NCBI RefSeq assembly: GCF_003020125.1 | Contig: NZ_PYFW01000005.1 | Span: forward strand, 310,001 to 374,000 | From: Bradyrhizobium sp. MOS003 | GTDB lineage: Bacteria > Pseudomonadota > Alphaproteobacteria > Rhizobiales > Xanthobacteraceae | Length of the DNA stretch: 64,000 nucleotides | Reading direction: 5' to 3' | In this document: positions 7,421-15,226 of the stretch, piece by piece | Position numbering within the stretch: position 1 is the stretch's first letter | How the letters are laid out: each line of letters begins with the position of its first letter | Program-made: the position numbers and the translations under genes | The notes under the pieces: generated by a model | Told to the model about the DNA's origin: nothing | Databases searched by the model: none | The model's input: only the letters and a program-made list of their open reading frames with translations

Positions 7421-7867
7421 CTACTTCATCATCTGCCCGCGCAGTTCGCCGCCCGGGTTCGCGGCCGTATGAATGTTGGCGTACCACTTGCCGGCTAACA
7501 GATCCGTCGCCTGGGTATCCGTGAGCGTGGCGTTGCCCTGGATGGGACTCTGGACCGTCTTGAAGGGCAAGGCGATGCCAGCGTTCTTGCCCGCTTCACC
7601 CGGACCGTGGAAATGGGCGCCGATCGCCGGGCCAGTCAGACCGGCATAGGTGACCGTATAGGTCAGGACCTTCGTCTCGGAATCGAACGTGGCCTCGGCC
7701 TTGCCTGAACCGGTGGAACTGTTCGGAGGCACTTCATTGCTGCCTTTGAGGTCGGCCTGCAGCTTGACGACCTCCGCACGTGACGGCGCGGACGTGACGA
7801 TCAGCAGCCCGCCGAGCATCACCGTTCCCAACAGCGTTACGCCGAACCGATAGCTGGCTTTCTTCAT
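7421..7867 (-). CDS. CHRD-domain exported protein
   Basis: 148 residues from the ATG at 7867 (MKKASYRF), chosen because AGGAGA lies seven bases upstream; the open frame extends 13 codons further. Signal peptide with cleavage after PSRA. The mature protein is one CHRD domain (named from chordin): AEVVKLQADLKGSNEVPP at the start, ATFDSETKVLTYTVTYAGL, then the hallmark GAHFHGPGEAG and WYANIHTAANPGGELRGQ. Such bacterial proteins are exported beta-rich domains of unknown activity. Convergent with the VanZ-like gene. Confidence 0.8.
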   Translation of the reverse strand: MKKASYRFGVTLLGTVMLGGLLIVTSAPSRAEVVKLQADLKGSNEVPPNSSTGSGKAEATFDSETKVLTYTVTYAGLTGPAIGAHFHGPGEAGKNAGIALPFKTVQSPIQGNATLTDTQATDLLAGKWYANIHTAANPGGELRGQMMK

Positions 7868-8021
7868 GGCATTCTCCTGCGGGCTCTCAGGCCCGTTACG
7901 GTTCAAACCCCGGTCCCCGGCTTGAAATTCCGGAGACAGGACTATGCCTGATTCGCCAAGAGCTATCGGAGATACCAGAAGGGTCGCTTCGAGCCGCCGA
8001 TCCCGAGTAACGCGAAAAGGG

Positions 8022-8303
8022 CTACGCTGCCCCGCGCTCTCGGAACCCGGTCGGCGTCAGGAGTTCGGCCATTTGCCTGTGCGTGCTCTGGAGCGCGGCG
8101 ATGGCGCCGTCGAGATCGAAATCCGCTTCGCGGACGGAGGCGAAGAACTTGGCCGTCAGCGCCAGGTCAAGCTTGACGCGCGTTGCGCCGTCGCGGCTCT
8201 TGCGGCGGTCGAGCGACAGATGGATGGCCCGCATTCTGGCCTCTGCGGGCGTACAGTCGCTGAGCGTCGCCAGTTCGTCGTATGTCATCCAGATCTGAGG
8301 CAT
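8022..8303 (-). CDS. Hypothetical small protein
   Basis: 93 residues from the ATG at 8303 (MPQIWMTYDEL); the longer frame to 8357 adds a poor N-terminus. It starts with a helix-turn-helix-like segment (TYDELATLSDCTPAEARMRAI), continues with a basic stretch (LDRRKSRDGATRVKLD) and ends in a helical region (DLDGAIAALQSTHRQMAEL). The front half could bind DNA, but the motif is too weak to call. Function unknown. Confidence 0.5.
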   Translation of the reverse strand: MPQIWMTYDELATLSDCTPAEARMRAIHLSLDRRKSRDGATRVKLDLALTAKFFASVREADFDLDGAIAALQSTHRQMAELLTPTGFRERGAA

Positions 8304-8410
8304 GTCTCGTCGGTCCTTTATTGCAGCCTCATCGTAACGTTCCGCGCCTAAATGCACCGTTGCCGCAGCGCGGTCGCACCCCGCTTCGCTGCGATAGCGT
8401 CAACGCAAGA

Positions 8411-8857
8411 CTAAGATGCGGGAGGCCTGGAAGGCGCAGGAAACTGGCGCGGCCGCGAACGGCTGTCGAGGCCCTTGGGCAATTTTTCATTGAGCTTCAC
8501 GACGGCGCATCGAGCCTCCGTCGCCGGCGCTTCTTCCTGGCTGTAGATCAGCGTCACCTCGAACATCACGTCGGGCGCTTGCCTCGCGGTTCCGGAGCAG
8601 GTCGCCATCGCACCGCTGCACGTGCCCGAGAGCGCGACCTCGACCTCGTCCAGACCGAACACGGTCGGCGGCCCCTCGGCATAGCGCCGCGTGGTCAGGA
8701 CGGCGGTAAAGCGCTGTTCGTCGTCGAATTGATAGGAGCCGCCATAGGTGAAGAAGCTGTCGCTGCCGGAAATCCGCCCGTCCGCAAGATGCACGATACC
8801 TGTGCCCTGGCCGCGCGGGGTCCTGAACCAGGCCGCGTATTTGCCGTCTCGCATCAT
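8411..8857 (-). CDS. GrlR-like family protein
   Basis: 148 residues from the first of two ATGs at 8857/8854 (MMRDGKYAAWF). The upstream part of the open frame (to 8986) runs into a GC hairpin and is unlikely to be translated. The fold signature is that of the GrlR family: a start such as RDGKYAAWFRTPRGQGTGIVHL, GRISGSDSFFTYGGSY, then alternating beta strands and a small loop (GTCSGAMATCSGTA). In enteropathogenic E. coli GrlR is a repressor partner that binds the activator GrlA. In rhizobia the family is found without GrlA and its role is unknown. C-terminal 25 residues are Pro/Arg/Ser-rich and probably disordered. Confidence 0.6.
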   Translation of the reverse strand: MMRDGKYAAWFRTPRGQGTGIVHLADGRISGSDSFFTYGGSYQFDDEQRFTAVLTTRRYAEGPPTVFGLDEVEVALSGTCSGAMATCSGTARQAPDVMFEVTLIYSQEEAPATEARCAVVKLNEKLPKGLDSRSRPRQFPAPSRPPAS

Positions 8858-8973
8858 GGAAACACCCGTCGTAATATTCACTGGTATTTGCAACCAACTC
8901 TGGGGCGCGACAATGACCGATGCGGCGAGCATGCCGCCACGGTTAACGCCCTGCAAAGCCAACCCGTCAAATT

Positions 8974-8994
8974 GCCGCCGCAGCACGCGGCGGC
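8974..8994 (-). terminator. Probable terminator of the chemosensory operon
   Basis: A perfect 8-bp stem, GCCGCCGC / GCGGCGGC, with a five-base loop starts five bases after the stop of the last gene of the operon. On the minus strand it is followed by AATTTGA, a short U-tract, so termination may be only partial. Confidence 0.5.
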
Positions 8995-8998
8995 GCCG

Positions 8999-10732
8999 TC
9001 AAAACAATTCTATGCCGTCATCCGTGGTCTCGACCGCCTCGACCCGGCGCGTGGCCGCGATCGATGCCAGTCCGAGCGCTTGCAGGAATTCGCGATGAAC
9101 GTCCCGCTCACGCTCCATCGTGTAGCGCGCGAAGAGATCGTCGAGGATCGCCTGATCCTGCAGCTCCGGCTGTAGCCGCTGCGTGCCCGCGCTCGCGGTC
9201 TCGAGCCGCGTGGCGACCGCAGGCAAGGCTGCGGAGCTTTCGCCGAGGCTGGTCATCTGACCCTGGGCCGAATTCATCAGCCGCTCGAATTCCGCGCCTT
9301 CGTCCACGAGCCGACTCATCAGCTCGCCGAGCCGTTCATTGCCGCCCTCGACCTCGCGCAGCGCCAGAAGGATCTGCGGCTCGAGCTTGGCGAGTTGCGT
9401 GGGGTCGCCCTGCACGCGCAGCTCCTTCAGCTCGTTGGCCGAGCGCTCGATGGCGTCGAGCACGGGCCGCAGGCGCCCGGCGCCCGCGGAGACCTGGTCG
9501 GCGGTCGCCTTGAGCTCGTTGGCGATGACGACGAAGGCGCTGCCGCGACTGCCGAGATGGCTCGCCTTGAGGCCGGCATTCATTCCGATCAGCGTGATGT
9601 CCACGGTCGCCTCGGCAAGCCCGGCGATCGCCTGGCGAAATTTCGCCAGCGTGTCCTCGACGATCGCGAGCGCCTCGTCGACCGAGCGGCCCGCGCTCTC
9701 GCAGGTGGCAATCAGGGTCGATGCGTGCGCCAGCGTCTGCTTGATCCGGGTCAGGAACGACGACGAACCGCCGTCCTCGCCGCCGAACAGCGTGCGGCCA
9801 TGGCCGACGACGCTGCCCGCATCTTGCAGGATGGCCGTCAGCGCGCCGACGATCTGGCCGACGTCGCCGCCGAACTCGCGCTGCGCATCCCTGAGCTGGG
9901 CCGCCTGCAACCGGCAGATCGCACGCGCGCCGTCGCCGCTCGTCCCAGACGCGGGAACGAGGCTCGGCGCGGATTCCGACGCGAGGCCGAGACCGTGGAA
10001 CACGTGCTCGAGTCGCTGACGCGTGCTGTCGCCCGCCTGCAGCGAGATGATGGCGCTGCCGACCGCCTCGGCGATCTTCCTGGTGCTGGAACCGGCGCGG
10101 TCGGCCAGATGGCTGCTCTTGCTGCGCTGATCGCGTAGTCCTGAATAGGCTGCGCCGAGTTCGGCGCTCTCGGACACCAGTTGGGCCCGGTACCGGCTCT
10201 CGAATTCCTTCTGCCGGCCGGACGCGGTGGCAACCGCCTCGGACAGGCGCTGCTGGTCCCGCGCGCAGCCTTCGATCGAGCGCTGCACGGCCCTGCCGAG
10301 ATCATAAGCTTCCTGCGTGAAGGCGAGAAAGCCCTCGCGGTCGCCGTCGAGCGAGGCCGCCTCGATCCGCGCGCTCCGCGCGATGATGGTGATCATCCCG
10401 ATATGCTTGAACAGCGGCTTGAGCAGCGAGGACGCCTCCGCCGTGCTCTTGCCGATCGTCTCCAGCAGGGCGCTCTCCGCCGGCAGCGCGTGCGCCAGCT
10501 CGCTCAGCCGCGCGGCGATCTCCTGCAGCGCCGTTGCCGCGCCCTCGATCTCGGCGCCGGAGAGCTCACCGGAAAGCGTCGCGAGACCCTGGTTCAGCTC
10601 CTTGAAGATGAGGTGGCCGCGTCCGAGTTCGTGGCCGACGCGCGCGAAGACGTCTTCGATGCGCGAGGAGACGTCCTCGATCGCGGCGGTTGCCTCGGTG
10701 AGCGTGTTGGCCGGAACGGGCGACATGGCCAT
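8999..10732 (-). CDS. Soluble chemosensory protein with two degenerate MCP-tip-like segments
   Basis: 577 residues from the ATG at 10732, which overlaps the cheB stop by one base (TGATG). No membrane helix; nearly all helical. Two stretches resemble the hairpin tip of chemoreceptors: residues about 108-150 (IIARSARIEAASLDGDREGF) and 376-415 (GMNAGLKASHLGSRGSAF followed by VVIANELKATADQV), compared with the usual ALNAAIEAARAGE..GFAVVA.EVR. Between them is a GDSTRQRLEHV segment seen in other receptor-like proteins. The first tip keeps IEAA but loses the G-rich core; the second keeps the core but has LKAS where receptors have IEAA. It may cap, tune or adapt the array, or couple it to a non-motility output. 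Last gene of the operon. Confidence 0.7.
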   Translation of the reverse strand: MAMSPVPANTLTEATAAIEDVSSRIEDVFARVGHELGRGHLIFKELNQGLATLSGELSGAEIEGAATALQEIAARLSELAHALPAESALLETIGKSTAEASSLLKPLFKHIGMITIIARSARIEAASLDGDREGFLAFTQEAYDLGRAVQRSIEGCARDQQRLSEAVATASGRQKEFESRYRAQLVSESAELGAAYSGLRDQRSKSSHLADRAGSSTRKIAEAVGSAIISLQAGDSTRQRLEHVFHGLGLASESAPSLVPASGTSGDGARAICRLQAAQLRDAQREFGGDVGQIVGALTAILQDAGSVVGHGRTLFGGEDGGSSSFLTRIKQTLAHASTLIATCESAGRSVDEALAIVEDTLAKFRQAIAGLAEATVDITLIGMNAGLKASHLGSRGSAFVVIANELKATADQVSAGAGRLRPVLDAIERSANELKELRVQGDPTQLAKLEPQILLALREVEGGNERLGELMSRLVDEGAEFERLMNSAQGQMTSLGESSAALPAVATRLETASAGTQRLQPELQDQAILDDLFARYTMERERDVHREFLQALGLASIAATRRVEAVETTDDGIELF

Positions 10733-11823
10733 CAGCCTGCCACCGCGGCGTGCCCGGCCTGATACCAGTGCATGATCTCTCGCGGAATGTGATGCAGCGA
10801 AACCACCTTCTCGACACCGCCATGGGCGATGGCTTCCTTGGGCATTCCGAACACCACACAGCTCTCTTCGTCCTGCGCCCGCGTCGAGGCTCCGAGCTTG
10901 CGCATTTCCAGCATTCCCCGCGCACCGTCGTCGCCCATGCCCGTCATGATGACGCCGAGCGCGTTGGCGCCCGCATGCTGGGCCGCCGAGCGGAACAGCA
11001 CGTCGACGGAGGGGCGATGCCGCGACACCGGCGGGCCGTCCTTGATCGCGATCTGGTAACGCAGACCGATGCGCTGGAGCAGCATGTGACGGGCACCGGG
11101 CGCGATATAGGCCCAGCCCGGCAACACCGGCTCGCCGTCCTCGGCCTCCTTGACCCTGATCTGGCAGACGCCGTCGAGACGCTTGGCAAAGGCCGCCGTG
11201 AAGCCTGCCGGCATGTGCTGGACGATGACGATCGGCGGACAATGGGCCGGCAACATCTCGAGGACGTCGTTGAGCGCTTCCGTCCCGCCGGTCGACGCAC
11301 CGATGCAAACGATGCGCTCCGTCGTCGGCCGGACCTTGCCCTGCACCGGCGGCGGGATGATGGCATCGGCCGTCAGCTTCTTCTCGATGGCCCGGCGTTC
11401 CGCGCGCGGCCGCACCCGCGCGCGCGCAGCCGACTTCACCGCCTCGCGCAGCCGCGCCGAGCATTCGAGCAGCGCTTGGCGTGTGTCGATCTTCGGCTTG
11501 GGCACGATGTCGACCGCGCCGGCCTCGAACGCCTCGAACATCACGTTCGAGCCCTCCTCGGTCAGCGAGGAGCAGATGATCACCGGGATCGGGCGCTGCG
11601 CCATGATCTTGCGCAGGAACGTCATGCCGTCCATGCGCGGCATTTCGAGGTCGAGGATCATGACGTCGGGAATCTCGTCCTGCAGACGCCGCGCTGCCAC
11701 GAACGGATCCGAGGCCGTTCCCATCACCTCGATATCAGGGTCTTCGGACAGGATCGTCAGAAGGATTTGGCGCACCGACGCCGAATCGTCCACGATCAGC
11801 ACGCGAACTTTCTGCTTCGGCAT
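10732..11823 (-). CDS. cheB: Chemotaxis protein-glutamate methylesterase/glutaminase CheB
   Basis: 363 residues from the ATG at 11823 (MPKQKVRVLIVDDS). Receiver domain 1-120 with phospho-acceptor Asp58 (MILDLEMPRMDG), a linker of about 45 residues rich in Arg and Ala, then the esterase domain with catalytic Ser177 (IGASTGG), His203 (VQHMPAGF) and Asp298/299 (MTGMGDDG). It removes methyl groups from, or deamidates, receptor glutamines once phosphorylated by CheA. The frame is open upstream to 11952, but that part overlaps the 3' end of cheR. It begins 17 bases after cheR and overlaps the next gene by one base. Confidence 0.93.
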   Translation of the reverse strand: MPKQKVRVLIVDDSASVRQILLTILSEDPDIEVMGTASDPFVAARRLQDEIPDVMILDLEMPRMDGMTFLRKIMAQRPIPVIICSSLTEEGSNVMFEAFEAGAVDIVPKPKIDTRQALLECSARLREAVKSAARARVRPRAERRAIEKKLTADAIIPPPVQGKVRPTTERIVCIGASTGGTEALNDVLEMLPAHCPPIVIVQHMPAGFTAAFAKRLDGVCQIRVKEAEDGEPVLPGWAYIAPGARHMLLQRIGLRYQIAIKDGPPVSRHRPSVDVLFRSAAQHAGANALGVIMTGMGDDGARGMLEMRKLGASTRAQDEESCVVFGMPKEAIAHGGVEKVVSLHHIPREIMHWYQAGHAAVAG

Positions 11824-11840
11824 TTTAGGCGGCGCTCCGG

Positions 11841-12695
11841 CTAGACCTGGAAAATGGTTGGCTGAACTTGCTTCAGACCCGGTACTGCACTGTGGATCAT
11901 CGATTCCGAATGCCCGACCAGCAGGTAACCGCCGGGCCGCAAATGGCTGCACAATTGCTCGACCACCTTGCGCTGCGTCTCCCGTTCGAAATAGATCAGG
12001 ACATTGCGGCAGAAAATAATGTCGACGTCGCGGTCGACCGGGTAGGACTTGTCCATGAGGTTCATCCGCATGAAGTGCGTCATGCGCCGGAGCTCAGGTA
12101 CGACCCGCACCTCGCCGCGCGACTTGTCACGCGACGTTGAAAAATATCGTTTCACGAATGGTTCCGGTACCGGGCCGAGCACGTCGCGCGTGTAGATCGC
12201 CGTCTTGGCGAGGCGTAGCACAGCGGTCGAGATGTCGGTCCCGAGAATGCGGTACTGGAAGCGCGAGCCGTTCCGCGTCATGTCGTCAAGTACCATCGCG
12301 GTGGTGTACGCTTCCATGCCGGTTGAGCTCGCCGAACTCCAGATCTTCAGGTTCGCGTTCGTCCGTCCATGTGATTTCAGCAGGCCGGGAATCGCGACGT
12401 CCCGCATGAAGGCGAAGTGCTGCGGCTCGCGGAAAAAGTCGGTCTTGTTGGTCGTCACCACATCGATGAGATGAGTGAGTTCGTTGTCGAAATGATCCGC
12501 CTCGAAGAGGTTATCGACATATTCGTTGAGATCGGAGAAATTAAGAGCGCGCACGCGCTTGTGCAGCCGCCCCTCCAGCATCAGCCGCTTGCCCTGCGGC
12601 AGCTTGATGCCGACCTGGCCCTCGATCAATTCGGCGATGGTCCGGAAGTGGCGGTCCGACAGATGCACGGCCGTATCCTGCAGGGCGGGCATCAT
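11841..12695 (-). CDS. cheR: Chemotaxis protein methyltransferase CheR
   Basis: 284 residues from the first ATG of MMPALQ at 12695. N-terminal CheR helical domain (about 20-75, LSDRHFRTIAELIEGQVGI) and C-terminal SAM-dependent methyltransferase domain with the expected DVVTTNKTDFFRE motif, the IWSSASSTGMEAYT SAM-binding region, LGTDIS and FCRNVLIYF. The usual first Gly-rich loop is IWSSASSTGME, where many family members have WSAACSTGEEPY; this is a small deviation. It methylates receptor glutamates. There is a 133-base gap from the MCP gene upstream, so a secondary promoter could lie there. Confidence 0.93.
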   Translation of the reverse strand: MMPALQDTAVHLSDRHFRTIAELIEGQVGIKLPQGKRLMLEGRLHKRVRALNFSDLNEYVDNLFEADHFDNELTHLIDVVTTNKTDFFREPQHFAFMRDVAIPGLLKSHGRTNANLKIWSSASSTGMEAYTTAMVLDDMTRNGSRFQYRILGTDISTAVLRLAKTAIYTRDVLGPVPEPFVKRYFSTSRDKSRGEVRVVPELRRMTHFMRMNLMDKSYPVDRDVDIIFCRNVLIYFERETQRKVVEQLCSHLRPGGYLLVGHSESMIHSAVPGLKQVQPTIFQV

Positions 12696-12828
12696 GACTG
12701 CACGCTCCGTTCGAAAAGGGCCGTCCGCACTGAAGGTCGGGCCATCCTGGCCATGCTGAAAATCCTGCAATCTCACACGCAACCTGAAGCGGATCGGCCC
12801 GTCGACAGGGCCGATCCGTCGAACCAGT

Positions 12829-14628
12829 CTAGCGCTGGAAATCAGCGTCGCGATCATCCTCGCCGTCGTTCATGTCGAAGGCGAAGCCGCCGCCACCGGC
12901 AGCCTTCAGGGCACGGGCAGGCTTGGCCGCCGGTTTCTTGGCCGGCCGCTCGACGGCCGCCATGGTCGCCGCCTTGGCCCGCAATTGGTTCACCGCCCGG
13001 TCGATCGGTGCGGACTGTCCCTTTCCGCCCTGCTCGATGCGGAAATAGGCGATGGTGGACTGCAGCTGTTCGGCCTGCGAAGCGAGCTCCTCAGAGGTCG
13101 AGGACACTTGCTCCGAGGCGCTGGCGTTCTGTTGACCGACCTTGTCGAGCTGCTGGATCGCCTGGTTGATCTGGGCCGAGCCGACGTCCTGCTCGCGGCA
13201 GGCCGCGGTGATCTCCTCGACCAGTTCCGCCGTCCTCTTGATGTCTGGCACGAGCTTGGAAAGCATATTACCCGCTTCCTGCGCGACCTTGACAGTCTCC
13301 GTCGACAGCGTGCCGATCTCGGCGGCGGCCGCCTGGCTGCGTTCGGCGAGCTTGCGCACTTCCGACGCCACCACCGCAAAGCCCTTGCCGTGCTCGCCAG
13401 CGCGCGCGGCCTCGACCGCCGCGTTGAGCGCAAGCAGGTCGGTCTGGCGGGCGATCTCCTGCACGATCGTGATCTTCTCGGCGATAGTCTGCATCGCGTT
13501 GACGGCGCGGCCGACCGCTGCACCGCTGGCCTCGGCGTCCTTGGCCGATTGCGCCGAGATTTTCTCGGTCTGGCTGGCGTTGTCGGCGTTCTGCTTCACG
13601 TTGGAGGCCATCTCCTCCATCGAGGAGGACGCTTCCTCGGCGGACGAAGCCTGCTCGGTCGCACCCTGCGACAGCTGCTCGGCGCTCGCGGACAGCTCCT
13701 GGCTGCCGGCGGAGACGTTCTGCGCCGCGGTCAGCGCTTCGGACACGATCTGCCGAAGCTTCTCCACCATGCGCTCCAGTGCGAGACCCAGCGTGTCCTT
13801 GTCCGACAGCGGCTTGGCTTCGACCGTGAGATTGCCATGTGCGATCTCATTGGCCACGGCCGCGGTAGCGTTCAGATTAGCCGTCATAGCGTTGAGGGAT
13901 TTGACGAGATCGCCGATTTCGTCGTTGGCGACGTTGTCGATCTTGTGGCTGAGATCGCCGATCGCAACGGCATCCGCCAGACCGACCGCCTTGGCGAGCG
14001 ACCGGCTGATGTTGATCGAAATCCAGACCGCGCCGATGGCAGCGACGATCAGCGAGACCACGACCAGGACGATAAGAACCAGCTGAGCGCGATGGCTGTC
14101 TTCCTGCGACTGAACGGCCTGCTCGGCCATCTGCCGCTTGGTGTTCGCGACATAAGCGCCCATCGCCTCCGTCGCATCCGCGACCACCTTGCGACCGTCG
14201 CCCATCGATCGCTCTGTCGCCTTCGCCTTGTCGGTCTTCGCCAGCCTGATCGTCTCCTCCTGATAGGCATTCATCCTGGCATAGGCGCTTGCGAAATTGT
14301 CGAGCAGCTTCTTGCCGCCCTCGCTGGCGAGCGTGTAGACCTCGTCCTTGATCTTGGTGGCGTCGTCGCGAAGCTTGGCCGCATTGGCCGCGAACTCCTC
14401 GGCCTGGTGCTCGGTTCCGAGAATCCCATTCTTCTCCGCCCGAACCTGCTGCCAGATGATCTTTTCGACTTCGGCCGCTTTCTCCATGCGCTTGGCGCGC
14501 AGCACCATGGACTCTGCGGTCGAGGCCATGTCGGACAACTTCATGTAGCTGACGGCGCCGGCCACCATGAACAGAAGGATGACGGCTCCGAAAGCGCTTG
14601 CGAGCTTTGCTTTGACGGTGAATCGCAT
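12829..14628 (-). CDS. Methyl-accepting chemotaxis protein, first of two paralogues
   Basis: 599 residues. TM1 about 10-30, a helical periplasmic domain of about 150 residues of the four-helix-bundle type, TM2 about 182-205, HAMP about 205-260, an extra HAMP-like segment (about 255-290, ANEIAHGNLTVEAKPLSDKD) absent from its paralogue, then the signalling hairpin with the tip QTDLLALNAAVEAARAGEHG. After the hairpin an Ala/Lys/Pro-rich linker leads to a Gly-rich, acidic C-terminal tail (GGGGFAFDMNDGEDDRDADF) shared with the paralogue at 15227-16921. It does not end in the NWETF-type pentapeptide that tethers CheR in enterics. Ligand unknown. The signalling halves of the two genes are close to identical in DNA. 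Confidence 0.92.
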   Translation of the reverse strand: MRFTVKAKLASAFGAVILLFMVAGAVSYMKLSDMASTAESMVLRAKRMEKAAEVEKIIWQQVRAEKNGILGTEHQAEEFAANAAKLRDDATKIKDEVYTLASEGGKKLLDNFASAYARMNAYQEETIRLAKTDKAKATERSMGDGRKVVADATEAMGAYVANTKRQMAEQAVQSQEDSHRAQLVLIVLVVVSLIVAAIGAVWISINISRSLAKAVGLADAVAIGDLSHKIDNVANDEIGDLVKSLNAMTANLNATAAVANEIAHGNLTVEAKPLSDKDTLGLALERMVEKLRQIVSEALTAAQNVSAGSQELSASAEQLSQGATEQASSAEEASSSMEEMASNVKQNADNASQTEKISAQSAKDAEASGAAVGRAVNAMQTIAEKITIVQEIARQTDLLALNAAVEAARAGEHGKGFAVVASEVRKLAERSQAAAAEIGTLSTETVKVAQEAGNMLSKLVPDIKRTAELVEEITAACREQDVGSAQINQAIQQLDKVGQQNASASEQVSSTSEELASQAEQLQSTIAYFRIEQGGKGQSAPIDRAVNQLRAKAATMAAVERPAKKPAAKPARALKAAGGGGFAFDMNDGEDDRDADFQR

Positions 14629-14684
14629 TTCAGTCTCGTTGGTTCGAATTGATGGAGTTACGCTCGGTCACGCTTAACGGAAAC

Positions 14685-15161
14685 TCAGGCCGCCCGGGGC
14701 TCATCGCGCCCTTCCGGGATCTCGTCGTGCGCCATCAGCTTTGCGAGGTCGAATATGACCACAAATTTTTCGCCCTTGCGGCCGATACCGGCGGCATAGT
14801 CCGATTGCCATTTACCACCGACCTCGGGGATCGGCTCGATGGCCTGCTCGTCGATGTCAGTGACCTCGAAGACGCAGTCGGCGACGAAGCCGACGCCGAC
14901 CAGGCGGTCCTTCATCGGCACGTCGAGGATGATGATGCGGGTCGCTTCCGTGGCGGCCACGCTCGGCAGGCCGAGCTTCTTCCTGAGATCGACGATCGGA
15001 TAGCCGCTGCCGCGCACGTCGATCATGCCGAGCAGGAAGTCCGGTGCGTGCGGAAGCCGGGAGATCGGTCGCATGTCGAGAATTTCGCGGACGTTGCGAA
15101 TGCTGATTCCGAACGTCTCGCCGGCAAGCCCGAGCGTCAGATATTGCGAAGTTGCGGCCAT
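14685..15161 (-). CDS. cheW: Chemotaxis coupling protein CheW, copy nearer cheR
   Basis: 158 residues, a single CheW beta-barrel domain: YLTLGLAGETFGISIRNVREIL, HAPDFLLGMIDVRGSGYPIVDLRKKLGL and IIILDVPMKDRLVGVGFVADCVFEVTDID are the standard strands. It links receptors to CheA. It sits between the two MCP genes with gaps of 56 and 65 bases. The second CheW at 16960-17421 is only moderately similar, so this is not a recent copy even though the MCPs look recent. Confidence 0.93.
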   Translation of the reverse strand: MAATSQYLTLGLAGETFGISIRNVREILDMRPISRLPHAPDFLLGMIDVRGSGYPIVDLRKKLGLPSVAATEATRIIILDVPMKDRLVGVGFVADCVFEVTDIDEQAIEPIPEVGGKWQSDYAAGIGRKGEKFVVIFDLAKLMAHDEIPEGRDEPRAA

Positions 15162-15226
15162 GATGCGGTCCGGATTCCGAGGATTTGGAAATGGAGTGCG
15201 GTCCGGCGCGAGGCCGGACCGGTTGA

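Noticed and set aside
8999..11464. 821-residue minus-strand frame that would fuse part of cheB to the soluble chemosensory protein
   Set aside because: The first 244 codons are an out-of-frame reading of cheB; the true start is the ATG at 10732 overlapping the cheB stop.
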